The position numbers were made by a program, and so were the translations under genes. The notes beneath the pieces are model-generated. The model was given only the letters and a program-made list of their open reading frames with translations. It did not search any database and was not told where the DNA came from. This document shows positions 20,790-30,046 of a stretch of DNA of 64,000 nucleotides, one piece after another. Origin of the DNA: Euglena gracilis (lineage: Eukaryota > Euglenida > Euglenophyceae > Euglenales); assembly GCA_039621445.1 (NCBI GenBank), contig CP154957.1, forward strand, positions 3,590,504-3,654,503. The letters are read 5' to 3'. The stretch's first letter is position 1. Every line of letters begins with the position of its first letter.

Positions 20790-21205
20790 GTGCAGACCCT
20801 CTCATCCCAATCAAGGCGGTGTGCAGATCACAGTGGATCTTGGAGGTTTACATGTACTGTTCCCCCCCCCTAGTGCACCTTCCTGCTCTCAAGGTCAAGG
20901 GCAAAGTCAGGGAGCAAAGAAGCTTTTCTGGTTGGAAACATCTTCAGCGATGGAACCTCCCCCACATAGATGCCATTCGGATTTGAAAATTCTGGAGGTG
21001 ACGTACAGGCAATTCGCTTTTGTTTTTTTTAAAACATGGACTTGTGTTTCAAAGCACGGTGAATACCAACCGATTCAAGGGGAAACAATTGGTTCGTATT
21101 TTGTTTCAGACACGTACCGACATCATTGAAGGCTATTCCTTTGCAGCTTTCCAAGTGGACTCAGGTTCCCTAAATCCAAAAGCACCGCTTTGATCCCATT
21201 GGGTG

Positions 21206-21393
21206 ATGATCGGCACGGCTCGTCCCTACCTTGCGGGGCGGCTGCTGGGCTGGCTGCGACATCCACCAAACGTGGTGCTGGCGTGGATGGGTACGGAGGG
21301 GCTGAGGGACATTCACTCCATGACGAAGGCCGCGATGCAGGATCCACCCCCTGAAGGGATCACACCCAGACCCTTTCTGAAGGTTTACGAAAG
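21206..21393 (+). CDS. Probable coding exon, unknown
   Basis: Reads from ATG: MIGTARPYLAGRLLGWLRHP, then VVLAWMGTEGLRDIH and PPPEGITPRPFLKVYE, ending at a consensus donor AAAG|GTAGGG. The upstream frame closes with a TGA at 21191, so either this ATG is used or the acceptor is unseen. No family recognised. Confidence 0.45.
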
Positions 21394-21714
21394 GTAGGGT
21401 TTGTCCCAAAGCTCCATATCCGGCCTCTCGATCCCACCTCTCAATGAACACCTTGACTGAAGAAGGATCCTCCCATTCTTTGGTGTACGTGTGCCATGCA
21501 GATAAAGCCCCCCCCCCCCCAGGAGAATCTTCGTGCGCACCAATGGTTGGGACCAATCAAAACTGAAAGAGAGGAGGGGGGGGGGAAGTAACTGGCTTTG
21601 GTTTGGATGTGTATCTTGGAAATTCAAAAGATAAAAAGTTCGGGGGAGATTGATGGTATCATTTCCTTCCCCCCCTTTTTGTGAAGGAGTGCAAGCATTG
21701 AAAGAAGCGGCCTG

Positions 21715-22311
21715 ATGGGAATGCAGAACTTGGAGCTCTTGGCGCAGGGGATCGGGGATGGGTATCCAACATGGGCCCTCATGGAGTCGGAGTCGTTGAG
21801 GCTGCAACTACGTGAGCGACAGGTGAGGCGAGAGGCATCGGAGCACACAAAGGAGGAGCGCCTGGCACGGAAGAAGGAACAGCAGGCGAAGGTGGAGGCA
21901 GAGCGAGCTCGCACCAAGGCCAAGGCGAAGGCCAAGCAGCATGGCCAATCGACAGCTCTCACCGTGGAGTCCGAGGACGACGACATGTCCGAGGGTGGTG
22001 CGCCTGCCCCATCGGAGCCCGATCTGTTCGAGGCGGAGGATGAGGGCAACAATCAGCAGCAAGCCATCGCCGCAACCAACGCCCAGCGGCCTTTGTGGGA
22101 CGAGGCCTCCCGTTCCCCGACACAACCCCCAGCAGTTGGATCCAGGGACAGCGACGCGGCACAACCGCCCCCCCGCAAGGCTCCAACCACTCTGTCCATT
22201 CGGCTTGGTTGCGTGGGGCAAATCCAGATATTCTTGCTTGGGCAATCCTGCCGAAGGGTCCGTTCCAACGAAGCACAAAAAAAACACGCATGTAAACCAC
22301 ACATGTTGTAG
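21715..22311 (+). CDS. Charged coiled-coil protein segment
   Basis: A 198-residue open stretch. Residues about 25-75 are a highly charged helix (RLQLRERQVRREASEHTKE, then repeated KAKAKAK) that should form a coiled coil. An acidic Ser/Asp/Glu patch follows (VESEDDDMSEGG) and then a Gln/Pro-rich low-complexity tail. It may be the 3' exon of the gene containing the exon at 21206-21393. No enzyme domain. The last 40 residues probably run past the true end, because the minus-strand exon begins there. Confidence 0.5.
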   Translation: MGMQNLELLAQGIGDGYPTWALMESESLRLQLRERQVRREASEHTKEERLARKKEQQAKVEAERARTKAKAKAKQHGQSTALTVESEDDDMSEGGAPAPSEPDLFEAEDEGNNQQQAIAATNAQRPLWDEASRSPTQPPAVGSRDSDAAQPPPRKAPTTLSIRLGCVGQIQIFLLGQSCRRVRSNEAQKKHACKPHML

Positions 22312-22572
22312 TTTTTTCCCTCAATGGTTCCGTCGTTGGCAAAGGGCGTCCACCTTTTTGGAATCCGCCCGTATGGCATATCAGGATGGCTGTTGATGTG
22401 TGTCACGACATCACAACAGACTTTCCATTGTTTCGCATGTGTGTGGTCTTCTTGAATGTACAGAATGGGATTGAATGAGCGCGCGCTCCCGTGCAAACCC
22501 ATGTGTCGGTTGAGGTCGTAAGCATCTACGGAATGGGAGAACGCCTGCCATGATTCCAACCTGGGCAGAATG
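22310..22572 (-). CDS. Unknown exon on the minus strand
   Basis: After a CTGCCCAG acceptor (about 22573) the minus strand reads LESWQAFSHSVDAYDLNRHM, then ARSFNPILYIQEDHTHAK, WKVCCDVVTHINSHPDMPYG and RWTPFANDGTIEG. The mix of aromatic, His and Asp residues and the absence of low complexity argue for real coding. The plus strand here is closed. No family recognised. It is transcribed away from the gene at 23036, with palindrome site 3 between the two. Confidence 0.55.
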
Positions 22573-22829
22573 GGCCCAAAGAAAGTTGCCAACCCCGAGC
22601 CCTGGCGGGGGCCGAAGGTTGGCCTGCAGCGACGGCTGGAGGAGACCCTCACGAAGAAGAAGTGACGCCCCGGCGGCCGGAGGTGAGCGGCACCGTGGAG
22701 AGCCGCGCGAGAGGCGGCCCTCCCCCGCCACCACTTTGTGATGTGGCACCTTCCCCTCCCCCATTTTGTTTCGGTGGCCATCTTGAAAGTTGTGTTGGGG
22801 CTGGCCTCTGTCACACCGGGTCTCCCTGT

Positions 22830-22847
22830 TGGGAACCGCGGTTCCCA
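22830..22847. promoter_or_regulatory. 18-bp palindrome (site 3), between divergent genes
   Basis: Exact TGGGAACCGCGGTTCCCA, extended by T and A to a 20-bp palindrome. It lies between the minus-strand exon ending near 22572 and the plus-strand gene at 23036. Confidence 0.75.
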
Positions 22848-23035
22848 ATTCGCCTCATGCAGCTGCACCTTTTCACCGTGGGTGGGTGGGGGTCCATGAC
22901 AACCATCCCTCACCCTTCCACCTCATTTTAGGTGCAGGTGGATTGCTCCCAGGCGAGGTCGCCCGCCCCCCCCCCCTGTGCCACGGAACACCAGAATGCG
23001 ACCCATCTGCCTGTTCCCCGCTTGTCCTGTCACAG

Positions 23036-23866
23036 GTCGCGGACGGTGCCATCGTCCTGGATGACGGCACCCTGTGTCTTTCCACCGCCCCTGTGCGCAC
23101 TGCGGCCCTGCCTTCACAACCTGCCGCAGCAGTGAGCAACCCCCAGACAAGCCCAGGGGGCAGGTGAATTTTCAGCGTTTTCGCATGCTGGGCCATGGCG
23201 TCCACTTGGAGGGTTCCATCCTGGATGGGAGGCAGAATTCCCCAGAATTTGCCCGAATTCGACTTTCTGGAGGCTTCGTTAGCACTGTTTGCCACCGTGT
23301 CCAACACCCCCTGGGGAGAGTGTCAGGCCTAAACGTCCAAAAAAGAGCTGGGAACCGCGAAAAAGTTGCAAAAAACCCTCATACCCTGTAGCGCCGTCTA
23401 AGAGTGTTCCGTCTGTCTTTCCCACCGCCGAGCAACGTTCCGCTCCTGCGGTCAGCTCTGTCTCCTCTGACCAACCCCCTGTGCCTCGTGCCGTGTCCCG
23501 ACTGCCTATAAAACAGGAGAAATGTGGTTTTTGTGGTGTTGCCATTCCGAAAAATCCAAATTGTGTGGAGCTGAACAAAGTTGTCTGTGACGCCTGCGGT
23601 TTGGCATATCATTTTCATTGCCAAGATTTGCGGCGGCCACCAAAGTATGGCTCTGTCATAAGCCTGTCGTGTGCCGTGAGTTTCGCCCCTTCCCTGCCGT
23701 CCGTTCTGCCGTCGTCTGTTCTGCCAAGGCAAACTAGCCTTCTCGTTGTCATCCTTCGTGTTGTAGAGTGCCACCCGAACCGCCTCACCTGTTGAGGACC
23801 ACACGGCCTCTCAACCGCACACCGATTTTTCATGATTGCGATTTTCGTTTTTTTGCGGGGGGTTGA
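23036..23866 (+). CDS. PHD-like zinc finger protein, three exons (partial)
   Basis: Exons 23036-23163, 23327-23644 and 23767-23866 join through GT-AG introns with matching phases (2 and 2) and end at a TGA at 23864-23866. Exon 1 reads VADGAIVLDDGTLCLSTAPV. Exon 2 starts with a nuclear-signal-like basic run (RPKRPKKSWEPRKSCKKP), then Ser/Pro-rich text, LPIKQEK (a SUMO-type site) and the finger: CGFC, then NPNC, then CDACGLAYHFHC, i.e. the first six or seven ligands of a PHD (C-x2-C, C-x2-C-x4-H-x2-C). The last Cys pair is not present in exon 3 as I splice it, so the finger may be incomplete or a different acceptor is used. PHD fingers read histone tails. The stop codon lies 7 bp before the right array. 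The 5' exons are unknown. Confidence 0.65.
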
Positions 23867-23873
23867 CACAGAT

Positions 23874-24018
23874 GCCCTCACTGAAAACGTGCCTGAACCC
23901 GGATGCCTTCACTGAAAACGTGTCATTGACCCGAATGCCCTCACTGAAAACGTGCCTGAACCCGGATGCCTTCACTGAAAACGTGTCATTGACACAAATG
24001 CCCTCATTGAAAACGTGT
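23874..24018 (+). repeat. Right tandem array (same units, same orientation)
   Basis: Units at 23874, 23905, 23937, 23968 and 24000 follow the same 31/32-bp alternation as the left array. The last unit runs directly into the right inverted repeat. Confidence 0.95.
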
Positions 24019-24085
24019 TCATGACCACGAATTTCAGGGCAGGCATTTGGCGGGCTGAACACGTTTTTAAACGGTGAACTTCACC
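24019..24085 (-). repeat. Outer inverted repeat, right (IR-R) plus GGTGAACTTCACC
   Basis: 24019-24072 is the reverse complement of 13809-13864 (shared core GGCATTTGGCGGGCT and CGTTTTTAAAC). 24073-24085 is GGTGAACTTCACC, the motif clustered outside IR-L. Confidence 0.9.
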
Positions 24086-24198
24086 ATAGGGGGGGGGGTC
24101 AAAATGACCAAAGTCTACTGCCTGATCTCCAGAGAGAGGAGAAGTCCAGTTCACAGAAGCAGTTCCCCTGCAGTGGCAGGGAGAATAAGAACAGCAGC

Positions 24199-24288
24199 AG
24201 ATTCCACAGGGCAGTCAGGACTTTGCTGCGTGACGGCCTAGGGGTAACACTGAATGCTGAAAAATGCCGATTGTGGGTCCAGCAATAA
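24199..24288 (+). pseudogene. LINE reverse transcriptase fragment (motif D region)
   Basis: Reads RFHRAVRTLLRDGLGVTLN then AEKCRLWVQQ and a stop. The G-x-x-LN-x-x-KC pattern is the segment after the catalytic YxDD box in non-LTR retrotransposon reverse transcriptases. No catalytic box is visible, so this is a dead piece. The sequence just upstream (24095-24130) recurs at 45890-45925. Confidence 0.5.
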
Positions 24289-24289
24289 A

Positions 24290-25540
24290 TGAAGCCTTCC
24301 AACAATTGCCGGCGGGAAGTACAGTGCTAACGGATCCCGGCCACCCCCTTCGTCCCCGGGCCTGGTATCAAAGGAGGGATAGAATCGTCATTTTAAGCAC
24401 ACAAAAAGCCATCGTCAAACGGACCCATTTTCGGTGTAATTTCTCTTTGCACCTGTCAATCGGTAATTTCTGTCAATCAATCGAACATCCGTGGAACGCA
24501 CAGAAGACAATCCAAACAAGGGTCTGCGAACCACGGATGAACCGAAATAGTTGCTTCTTCGTTCTGAGGGAGCATTTTTGGTCCCTACCCCTTCTCGCGA
24601 GGAAGTCAGGGCTGGTGAGGGAACCCCACCAAAGGGAGCCCAGGTGCACGGGGGGGGGGGGCGGGGTGGCTGGGACCCCCTGTTCACTTCCGAACTGAAC
24701 TGGACATGTTGACTGACATGTTCACATGTTGGGGGGCCAAAAATTTTTTGAAAATTTTCCAGCCCTTTTCGGTGTTCGCCCGTCGTTCCGGTTTTTGGTT
24801 TGAAGACACATCGGCTGGAAGACACCTTTTCGGAGGTAATCGGCCCAAACACGGTTTCCATATCAAGAAAGACCCCCCCCTCACCGGCTTTGTCCTGAGT
24901 CCTGTGGGGGGGGCTCCCTGGCAAAGCACTACAAATTTTTGCCCAGAAAATGCCAAAAGTGGCATTTTGGCCAAATTTTCCCCCGATGTTGGGCACAAAA
25001 ATTTGGGCCGAAAATTTGGTCAACCTTCACAATGACTGTAGAATGACCCAAAAAAAAAGGCTGAAATGGTCGGAATTGGTCAAAAAAGTCCAAAAATTGG
25101 CAAAATTGACAAAAATTGACGAAAAATGACTTCAAATGGGCAAAAATGCAGCCTCCACCAACGATGAACATGACCTTGAAGGGAGATTGGCGGCGAAATT
25201 GTTTCTGCATTGCAAGGCTGTGGCTTGGGCCATTTTCCTGTGAGTCACACGGCTGGCCGACGGCTGGCCGACGGCGTGCTCCCCCAAAGGGTCCTAGGGA
25301 CGGGAACAGCTCGGGGAGGTGGCATGGTATATTGGATTATGCACCTTTCCAAAACCCTTCCCCAAAAAGAGCCAAACTTGTCAACAAAAATGGTGTGCTC
25401 TTGAAAAAAATGAGCTTTGGAAGCCAAGTCAAGATGCATGTTTTCCTGTTGCTGAGATTTTCGCCCCCTCTGGCCCATGAGTTCAGGACGTCTTTGGCCG
25501 CCCAAAGGGCGGCGAGACGGTAGCAATGTCCAACAGCAAA
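24290..25540. other. No gene seen
   Basis: Contains G-runs at 24650 and 24905, AAATTTTTGGCC-type words, and at 25262-25335 one end of the repeat family described at 46645 (GGGAACAGCTCGGGG...GGCATGGTA). Frames here lack support. Confidence 0.35.
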
Positions 25541-25567
25541 AACACCCAAAAGTTTTGTGACAAGAAC

Positions 25568-25674
25568 TGTGTTTGGGCCAAGTGTAGGGGAAGCTTGGGG
25601 GCGGGGACCGCGGCGCCTTCGGCGCCGCGGTCCCCGCCCCCAGGCCCCCCTAAAACCTTGGCCCAAAACACTGT
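25568..25674. repeat. Foldback element with GC-perfect stem
   Basis: The centre is a perfect hairpin: GGGGGCGGGGACCGCGGCGCC and its complement around TTC (about 25598-25642). Outer arms (GTGTTTGGGCCAAG and CTTGGCCCAAAACAC) are also complementary. Confidence 0.9.
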
Positions 25675-25844
25675 GTTATTTGCCTACACAGAATTCGAAT
25701 GACTAAAAAATGCTCAGCAGCTGGTGTCCCACTGGCAAAATTTACCTAATAATGGACGAAAAAAGGATCAAATATTGTGTGAAATGGTTTCAAGTGACTC
25801 AAAATTGTAGCCCCTCTTGCAGAATTCGAAACATAATTCAAAAC

Positions 25845-26125
25845 GAATATCCGAAATTAAGATTTGGCACCCAACATGAAGCATTTGCACACCAAATTTT
25901 GGCATTAGGTGCTGAAATTAAGCAATTTTCACCCCGAAATATACATTTGCCACTCATGCCAGCCAAAATTGTGCATTTTCCACACGAAAATGGGATTTTA
26001 CACCCAAAATTAGGCATTTACCACTCAAAATTAGGAATTTACACATGAAATAGGAATTTCCTCCTCAAAATTAGGAATTTGCCTCTCAAAATTCGGAACT
26101 GGCACGCCAAATTAGGCATTTGCCA
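25845..26125. repeat. Degenerate about 24-bp tandem repeat
   Basis: About eleven units around CAAAATTAGGCATTTGCCAC, strongly diverged. No coding signal. Confidence 0.7.
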
Positions 26126-26265
26126 CCCATATGAGATCGACAACCTGACCCGGCTTCCGTCACGCCGTCGGCCAGTCCCAAATGGCATGCAAATTCCTAA
26201 TTGGGATCTAAAATTAGAGGAGAGAATGACGTTACACAAGTCACGTGTGACCTGCCGCAAGACCC

Positions 26266-26500
26266 GTTCCCCCCCCCCCCGCCACCCCCCCCCCCCCCCC
26301 CGCGACCCCCCCCCCCGCAACCCCAACCCCCCCCTCCAAGTTGTGATGGATCAGTGTCATAATGTCAAAAATTGCCACAGCCTTGCCCCCCAGTGGTGTA
26401 GAGGTAGGGGGGGCAGCGGGGGCAATCGCCCCCCCCGAGATTTTCTTGCCCCCCCCCCGAGGATTTTGCCCGCCCCCCCCCCCAGGCTCGCCCCCCCCGA
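26266..26500. repeat. Extreme poly-C tracts
   Basis: C-runs of up to about 18, broken by single G or A, at 26266-26338 and 26405-26500. The assembly is likely to be unreliable in length here. Confidence 0.8.
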
Positions 26501-26535
26501 AAAAAAATTTGCCCTTCTCTCATGCAGTTTTTCAC

Positions 26536-28387
26536 ATGAAGAAATTTCTTGCTCCCAAGAATGCCGTCCCTCATGTCATTGAAACATCCTCCACTTTGGA
26601 TGGTGAAGAACTTCATGGTGAAGCTGACTCGAAAGAGGAAGGCAAAGTCGCAAGTGGTCGGAAGTTCCTTCCTGTTTGGAAGGATGAATTTCCTTGGGTA
26701 CGATATGACTCTGGGAAGGATTGTGTTTTTTGTACTACCTGTGAGGAAGCTGTCCGTTTGAAGGTGCCACTTCCCACAATTAACATTGAATTTCATCCTC
26801 TTGTGGTGGGTGGGCGGGTCAAGGTGGGGGATGGTTCACAAGGTGGTCTTGAGGGGTCCTCTGACCCATACCATTTTTTCACACCAAAAAAGAAAAAAAC
26901 AACGGAAAACCCAGAAAAATGTGCATGCCAAAAATATACGCACACGATAATGTGGGGTAACGAGAGCACCCTTTGGAAATTCAATGCTATTGCCATCATC
27001 CAAGGGTTCAGCATCCAAGGCCGCTTTTGTTGACAATGGTTTCAAAACATGGAAGAGAGCTGTTGAAAGGTTCCGAGAGCATGAGTCACATGAATTCCAA
27101 AAATTCTTTTTCTTGATGAACCCATCTTTCACAACCAAGCGGGGGGGGGGGAAATGCGTTTCGCATTTTTTCGCATTTTTGCGCATTTTTTGCGCATTTT
27201 TTCAAATTTTCCAAAAATGCGCATTTTTGCGCATTTTTTCGCATTTTTTGCGCATTTTTTCGTTTTTTTCAGCACATTTTTTTTTTTGCTTTTTGGCACA
27301 TTTTTTCGTGATTTTCCAATTTTCGCATTTTTTTACCATTTTTGCAATTTTTTGAAATTTTTGACTTTTTTTGAAACGTACATTTTCCTCATTATTCTGC
27401 ATAATTTCTTCAAATTTGGTGCCATTTTTGCATGCTTTTGGGTGATTTTTGCGCATTTTTTCTCGGATTTTGCACATTTTTGCGCATTTTTTCCAAAAAT
27501 GCGCATTTTTGCGCATTTTTGCGCATTTTTTCCGAGGCCGGCGCTCTCAAGGTGAACTTCTTTGGTTCAAACCTCGCCCCTTGCCCAATCTCCATTGAAC
27601 TCCCCACCCCCGAGGAAAAAAAGGTTCCTGGTCTGGCACTTGTGACCAACATGGTATCTTTTTTGCGTGATTCTCCGAAGCGTATGCAATGGTTTCGAGA
27701 CATTGCTGCGGAACATGAAGAAGAGGGGGGGACGTCCAACATTCCTTCATTGTGTGCAACACGTTGGAGTATGAGGGCCACGTCCGTTGCCAACATCTGT
27801 GGAAATTATCGTGCACTTCTTGAATTTTTCAACGAAGTTGACGAGGGTGATTCTGGGGAAGTTGGATTCACTGCTCGAGGCTTTGTCACTCGCCTCTTGC
27901 AATTTGACACCTTCTTTTCTGTTGAGCTGTTGAAATCAGGATTTTTTTTTGCCTCCCGATGATGAATTTTAGTGTTGAGGTCAGGTGTTTCACATCACAG
28001 AAATCCTGCTACAGGCTGATCTTGCAAACTGTGGACCGTGCCAGCACTGCATTGCAAGGGGTGCAACTGCATTTTTCAGCTGCAAGGGAGATCATTTTGG
28101 CTGTGAAGGTGTCTTTGCAAGCACTAAAGGATATCAACCGTTTTGAACCATTTTGGGAGGCTGCAGAAGCCGCAGCATGCAGAAGTGGTGTTGATGACCC
28201 TGCCATCCCACGCACAAGGAAAACCTCAGGTGCGGTGGTTTCTGTGAAGGAACATTTTTTTGGGAAGTACGTCTCATATATTGAGGCAATTTTGAAGAAT
28301 TTGTCCGAACGTTTCTTGGACTCTGATGTTGTGATCAAGCTGTTTTTTTTAAAAAAAACATTTCCCGAATTCCGGATTTTTGGTTAG
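26536..28387 (+). pseudogene. hAT transposase remnant (TTF-finger, DUF4371 type)
   Basis: Exon 1 (26536-26763) starts MKKFLAPKNAVPHV and carries the N-terminal finger RKFLPVWKDEFPWVRYDSG then CVFCTTC. It splices in phase 0 (AAG|GTGCCA, CATCCAAG acceptor) to exon 2 (27005-27135): FVDNGFKTWKRAVERFREHE. Then about 400 bp of TTTTTTGCGCA repeat replaces the first half of the catalytic domain. From 27539 the family returns: LVTNMVSFLRDSPKRMQWF, SLCATRWSMR, ARGFVTRLLQFDTFF, and from about 27990 (new frame) LQTVDRASTALQG and AIPRTRKTSG. These are ordered landmarks of hAT transposases of the zinc-finger/DUF4371 group. The Asp residues of the catalytic triad that should lie in the replaced part, and the C-terminal dimerisation domain, are missing, so it is dead. 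Confidence 0.8.
27150..27535. repeat. TTTTTTGCGCA repeat inside the hAT remnant
   Basis: TTTTTTGCGCATTTTT-like units in two dense blocks (27160-27260 and 27450-27530) with a degenerate T-rich middle. Long frames on both strands are artefacts. Confidence 0.85.
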
Positions 28388-28389
28388 GA

Positions 28390-29275
28390 GGGCACGGGGG
28401 GGAGGGTGGGGATTGGGACCCCCGCTGAACTGGACTGGACAAGGGGGGAATTTCAAACTGGACGGTAAACTCCGCAGGCTGTTTTTTTTCTAAAACAAAC
28501 GTTTCCTCCCCCGCCCAAAGTTTTAGGTTCATACCACTCCAAAGAAAAAATGGCTTGCAGACAAATCACGTGTTGGACATTGAAGGTTTCTTGATTTCTG
28601 GGGACAAAGAGAAGTTCCAAAGGTTGTTTGCCTTTTTATGGGGATGATTTGGACCAGCCAAGCTCCTTGGAGTTTGAGCAGCAGATGATGCAATTGGACC
28701 TCTGCTTTCATGCATTGCAACAGCTGTGACTTTGAAAATCAAGTTCCCTAACCTTCCCCCGAAGTTGGCCATTTGGTTTTGATAAATTTTCACCCCCCCC
28801 GGCTGCAAATCGCAAAAAAACAAACAAACTAATAACAACTGCCCCCCCCCCCCCAGGGTGAGACTGTGGGGGGTGTATGTAGGGGTTGGAATGGGTCCTG
28901 ACTAACGCTAGAGACTAGATTGGGGGGGGTCAACAAATTTCCTTTAGTGGACCCTTGACCCGGACCCTTGGGCAGGAATGGGACAAGATCGGGGGGGGGG
29001 GGACAAGAACGGGGGGATGGTACTTTTCTGTTTTCCTTAACTTGACTTCATCATCCCACAGATCCTGTGAAAAGAAAACAACACAGACCAACAAAGATGA
29101 GGGTGGAACATACTGTGTTTTGTGACATGTCTGACCGCCACCTTGTCATCGTAGATCAGCACAGCTCTTCATTGGCATCCCCCGTCACCCCGTTTGCAGT
29201 ACCATGCTCCCCCCCATATAAGACCCCCCCTGGCCGGCCTTCGGCCGGCCCTTTGGCCGGGACCGACCCCGGCGC
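28390..29275. other. No gene seen; poly-C/G and repeat debris
   Basis: Contains C and G runs (28835, 28995) and a GGCCGGCC-rich stem at 29230-29262. The word CCCCCATATAAGACCCCCC at 29213 is shared with the element at 31040. Confidence 0.4.
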
Positions 29276-29279
29276 AAGG

Positions 29280-29470
29280 CGGTAGACTGGGGGGGGGGGT
29301 AGTGGGTAGTCGGCCGACTAGTCGGCCGACTACCCAATTGGTCCGCCGACTGGGCCTAGTCGGTAGCTAGTCGGCGAGACAGGGGGGGGGGGTAGTGGGT
29401 AGTCGGCCAACTAGTCGGCCGACTACCCACTCTAATGTACTAACGGGTCCAAACCGCCGACTTTTAAGCC
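29280..29470 (+). repeat. Family X terminal repeat, copy 1
   Basis: CGGTAGACTGGGGG, GTAGTGGGTAGTCGGCCGAC and nested TAGTCGGCCGACTA palindromes, ending ACTCTAATGTACTAACGGGT and ACCGCCGACTTTTAAGCCC. Other copies: 30660-30770, 31110-31270 and inverted 34950-35138. Confidence 0.9.
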
Positions 29471-29480
29471 CCCCCCCCCC

Positions 29481-29838
29481 ATGAAGAAAATCCAATGCAA
29501 ACTAGTCGGTGGCTAGTCGGCGGTCATAAAAATGGTCTGTGGCGGGCCCAAATCACCCGGAAATGGTCCGGATGGGTCCAAATAAGTGTCTTACGCCTAA
29601 ATAAACACCCCCAGATGGAAATCTTTGGTCAGTGGGGGGTCGGTGGGCCCTTGATGGGGGTCCAGGGGGGTAAAAAACCACTGATGAAACAGGGATTACA
29701 TGAAAATCCTTTAGAAATGCAAGCATTCTGCATCACGAGAGGCAGAAAACTCCCCCCTCCACCCCCATCCGAGCCTCAAATAACAAAATCCCTTCTGTGT
29801 TGGCAACATACTCGGGGGCTAAGTCGTTTTTTGTGGTT
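29481..29838 (+). repeat. Family Y direct repeat, copy 1
   Basis: Nearly the same as 34320-34655 over about 350 bp (landmarks AAATGGTCCGGATGGGTCC, GGGATTACATGAAAATCC, GCATTCTGCATCACGAGAGG). Each follows a poly-C tract in family X context. Confidence 0.9.
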
Positions 29839-29904
29839 CCCTTTTCCTCATGTGGCTGGGTCAATGAAAGGGCCACTGTTGGTCCCTTTTTTCCCCTTTT
29901 TTTT

Positions 29905-30046
29905 GGCAGAGGCCCTCTGTGCCCTCAGAGGCCCTCCATTTCTCCAGCAGCTTGGGGATGATGTCCCTTAGCTTGTTGGTGGCCACTGTGGGTCCACCCT
30001 GCTGACTCCCAAACAATCCATGTATAAATTTTCTTTCACAATCCAT
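29905..30046 (-). CDS. Possible exon, unknown
   Basis: The minus strand from ATG at 30046 reads MDCERKFIHGLFGSQQGG, TVATNKLRDIIPKLLEKW and RASEGTEGLC. It is free of low complexity and flanked by poly-C-rich repeats. Whether it belongs to a host gene or a captured fragment is unclear. Confidence 0.3.

Larger units (their letters stand above)
14067..23873. mobile_element. Putative tyrosine-recombinase element (Crypton/Starship-like)
   Basis: About 9.8 kb lie between two directly repeated tandem arrays. The first gene is a tyrosine recombinase reading inward from the left edge, and the last gene stops 7 bp before the right array. Genes between read on both strands and have spliceosomal introns. 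Three intergenic copies of the palindrome TGGGAACCGCGGTTCCCA occur only here. Known parallels: Cryptons (a tyrosine recombinase alone, or with few genes) and fungal Starships (captain recombinase at one edge with cargo). The boundary assignment is inference. If the segment is removed, the flanks form a foldback repeat (IR-L, one array, IR-R), which suggests that the array was the target. Confidence 0.6.

Noticed and set aside
22053-22309. Extension of the minus-strand exon at 22310 further down into the coiled-coil gene
   Set aside because: The minus-strand text becomes Gly/Pro-rich and shadows the plus-strand coding segment at 21715-22180.
27154-27555. Phe-rich plus frame and Lys-rich minus frame
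   Set aside because: Translation of a TTTTTTGCGCA repeat.
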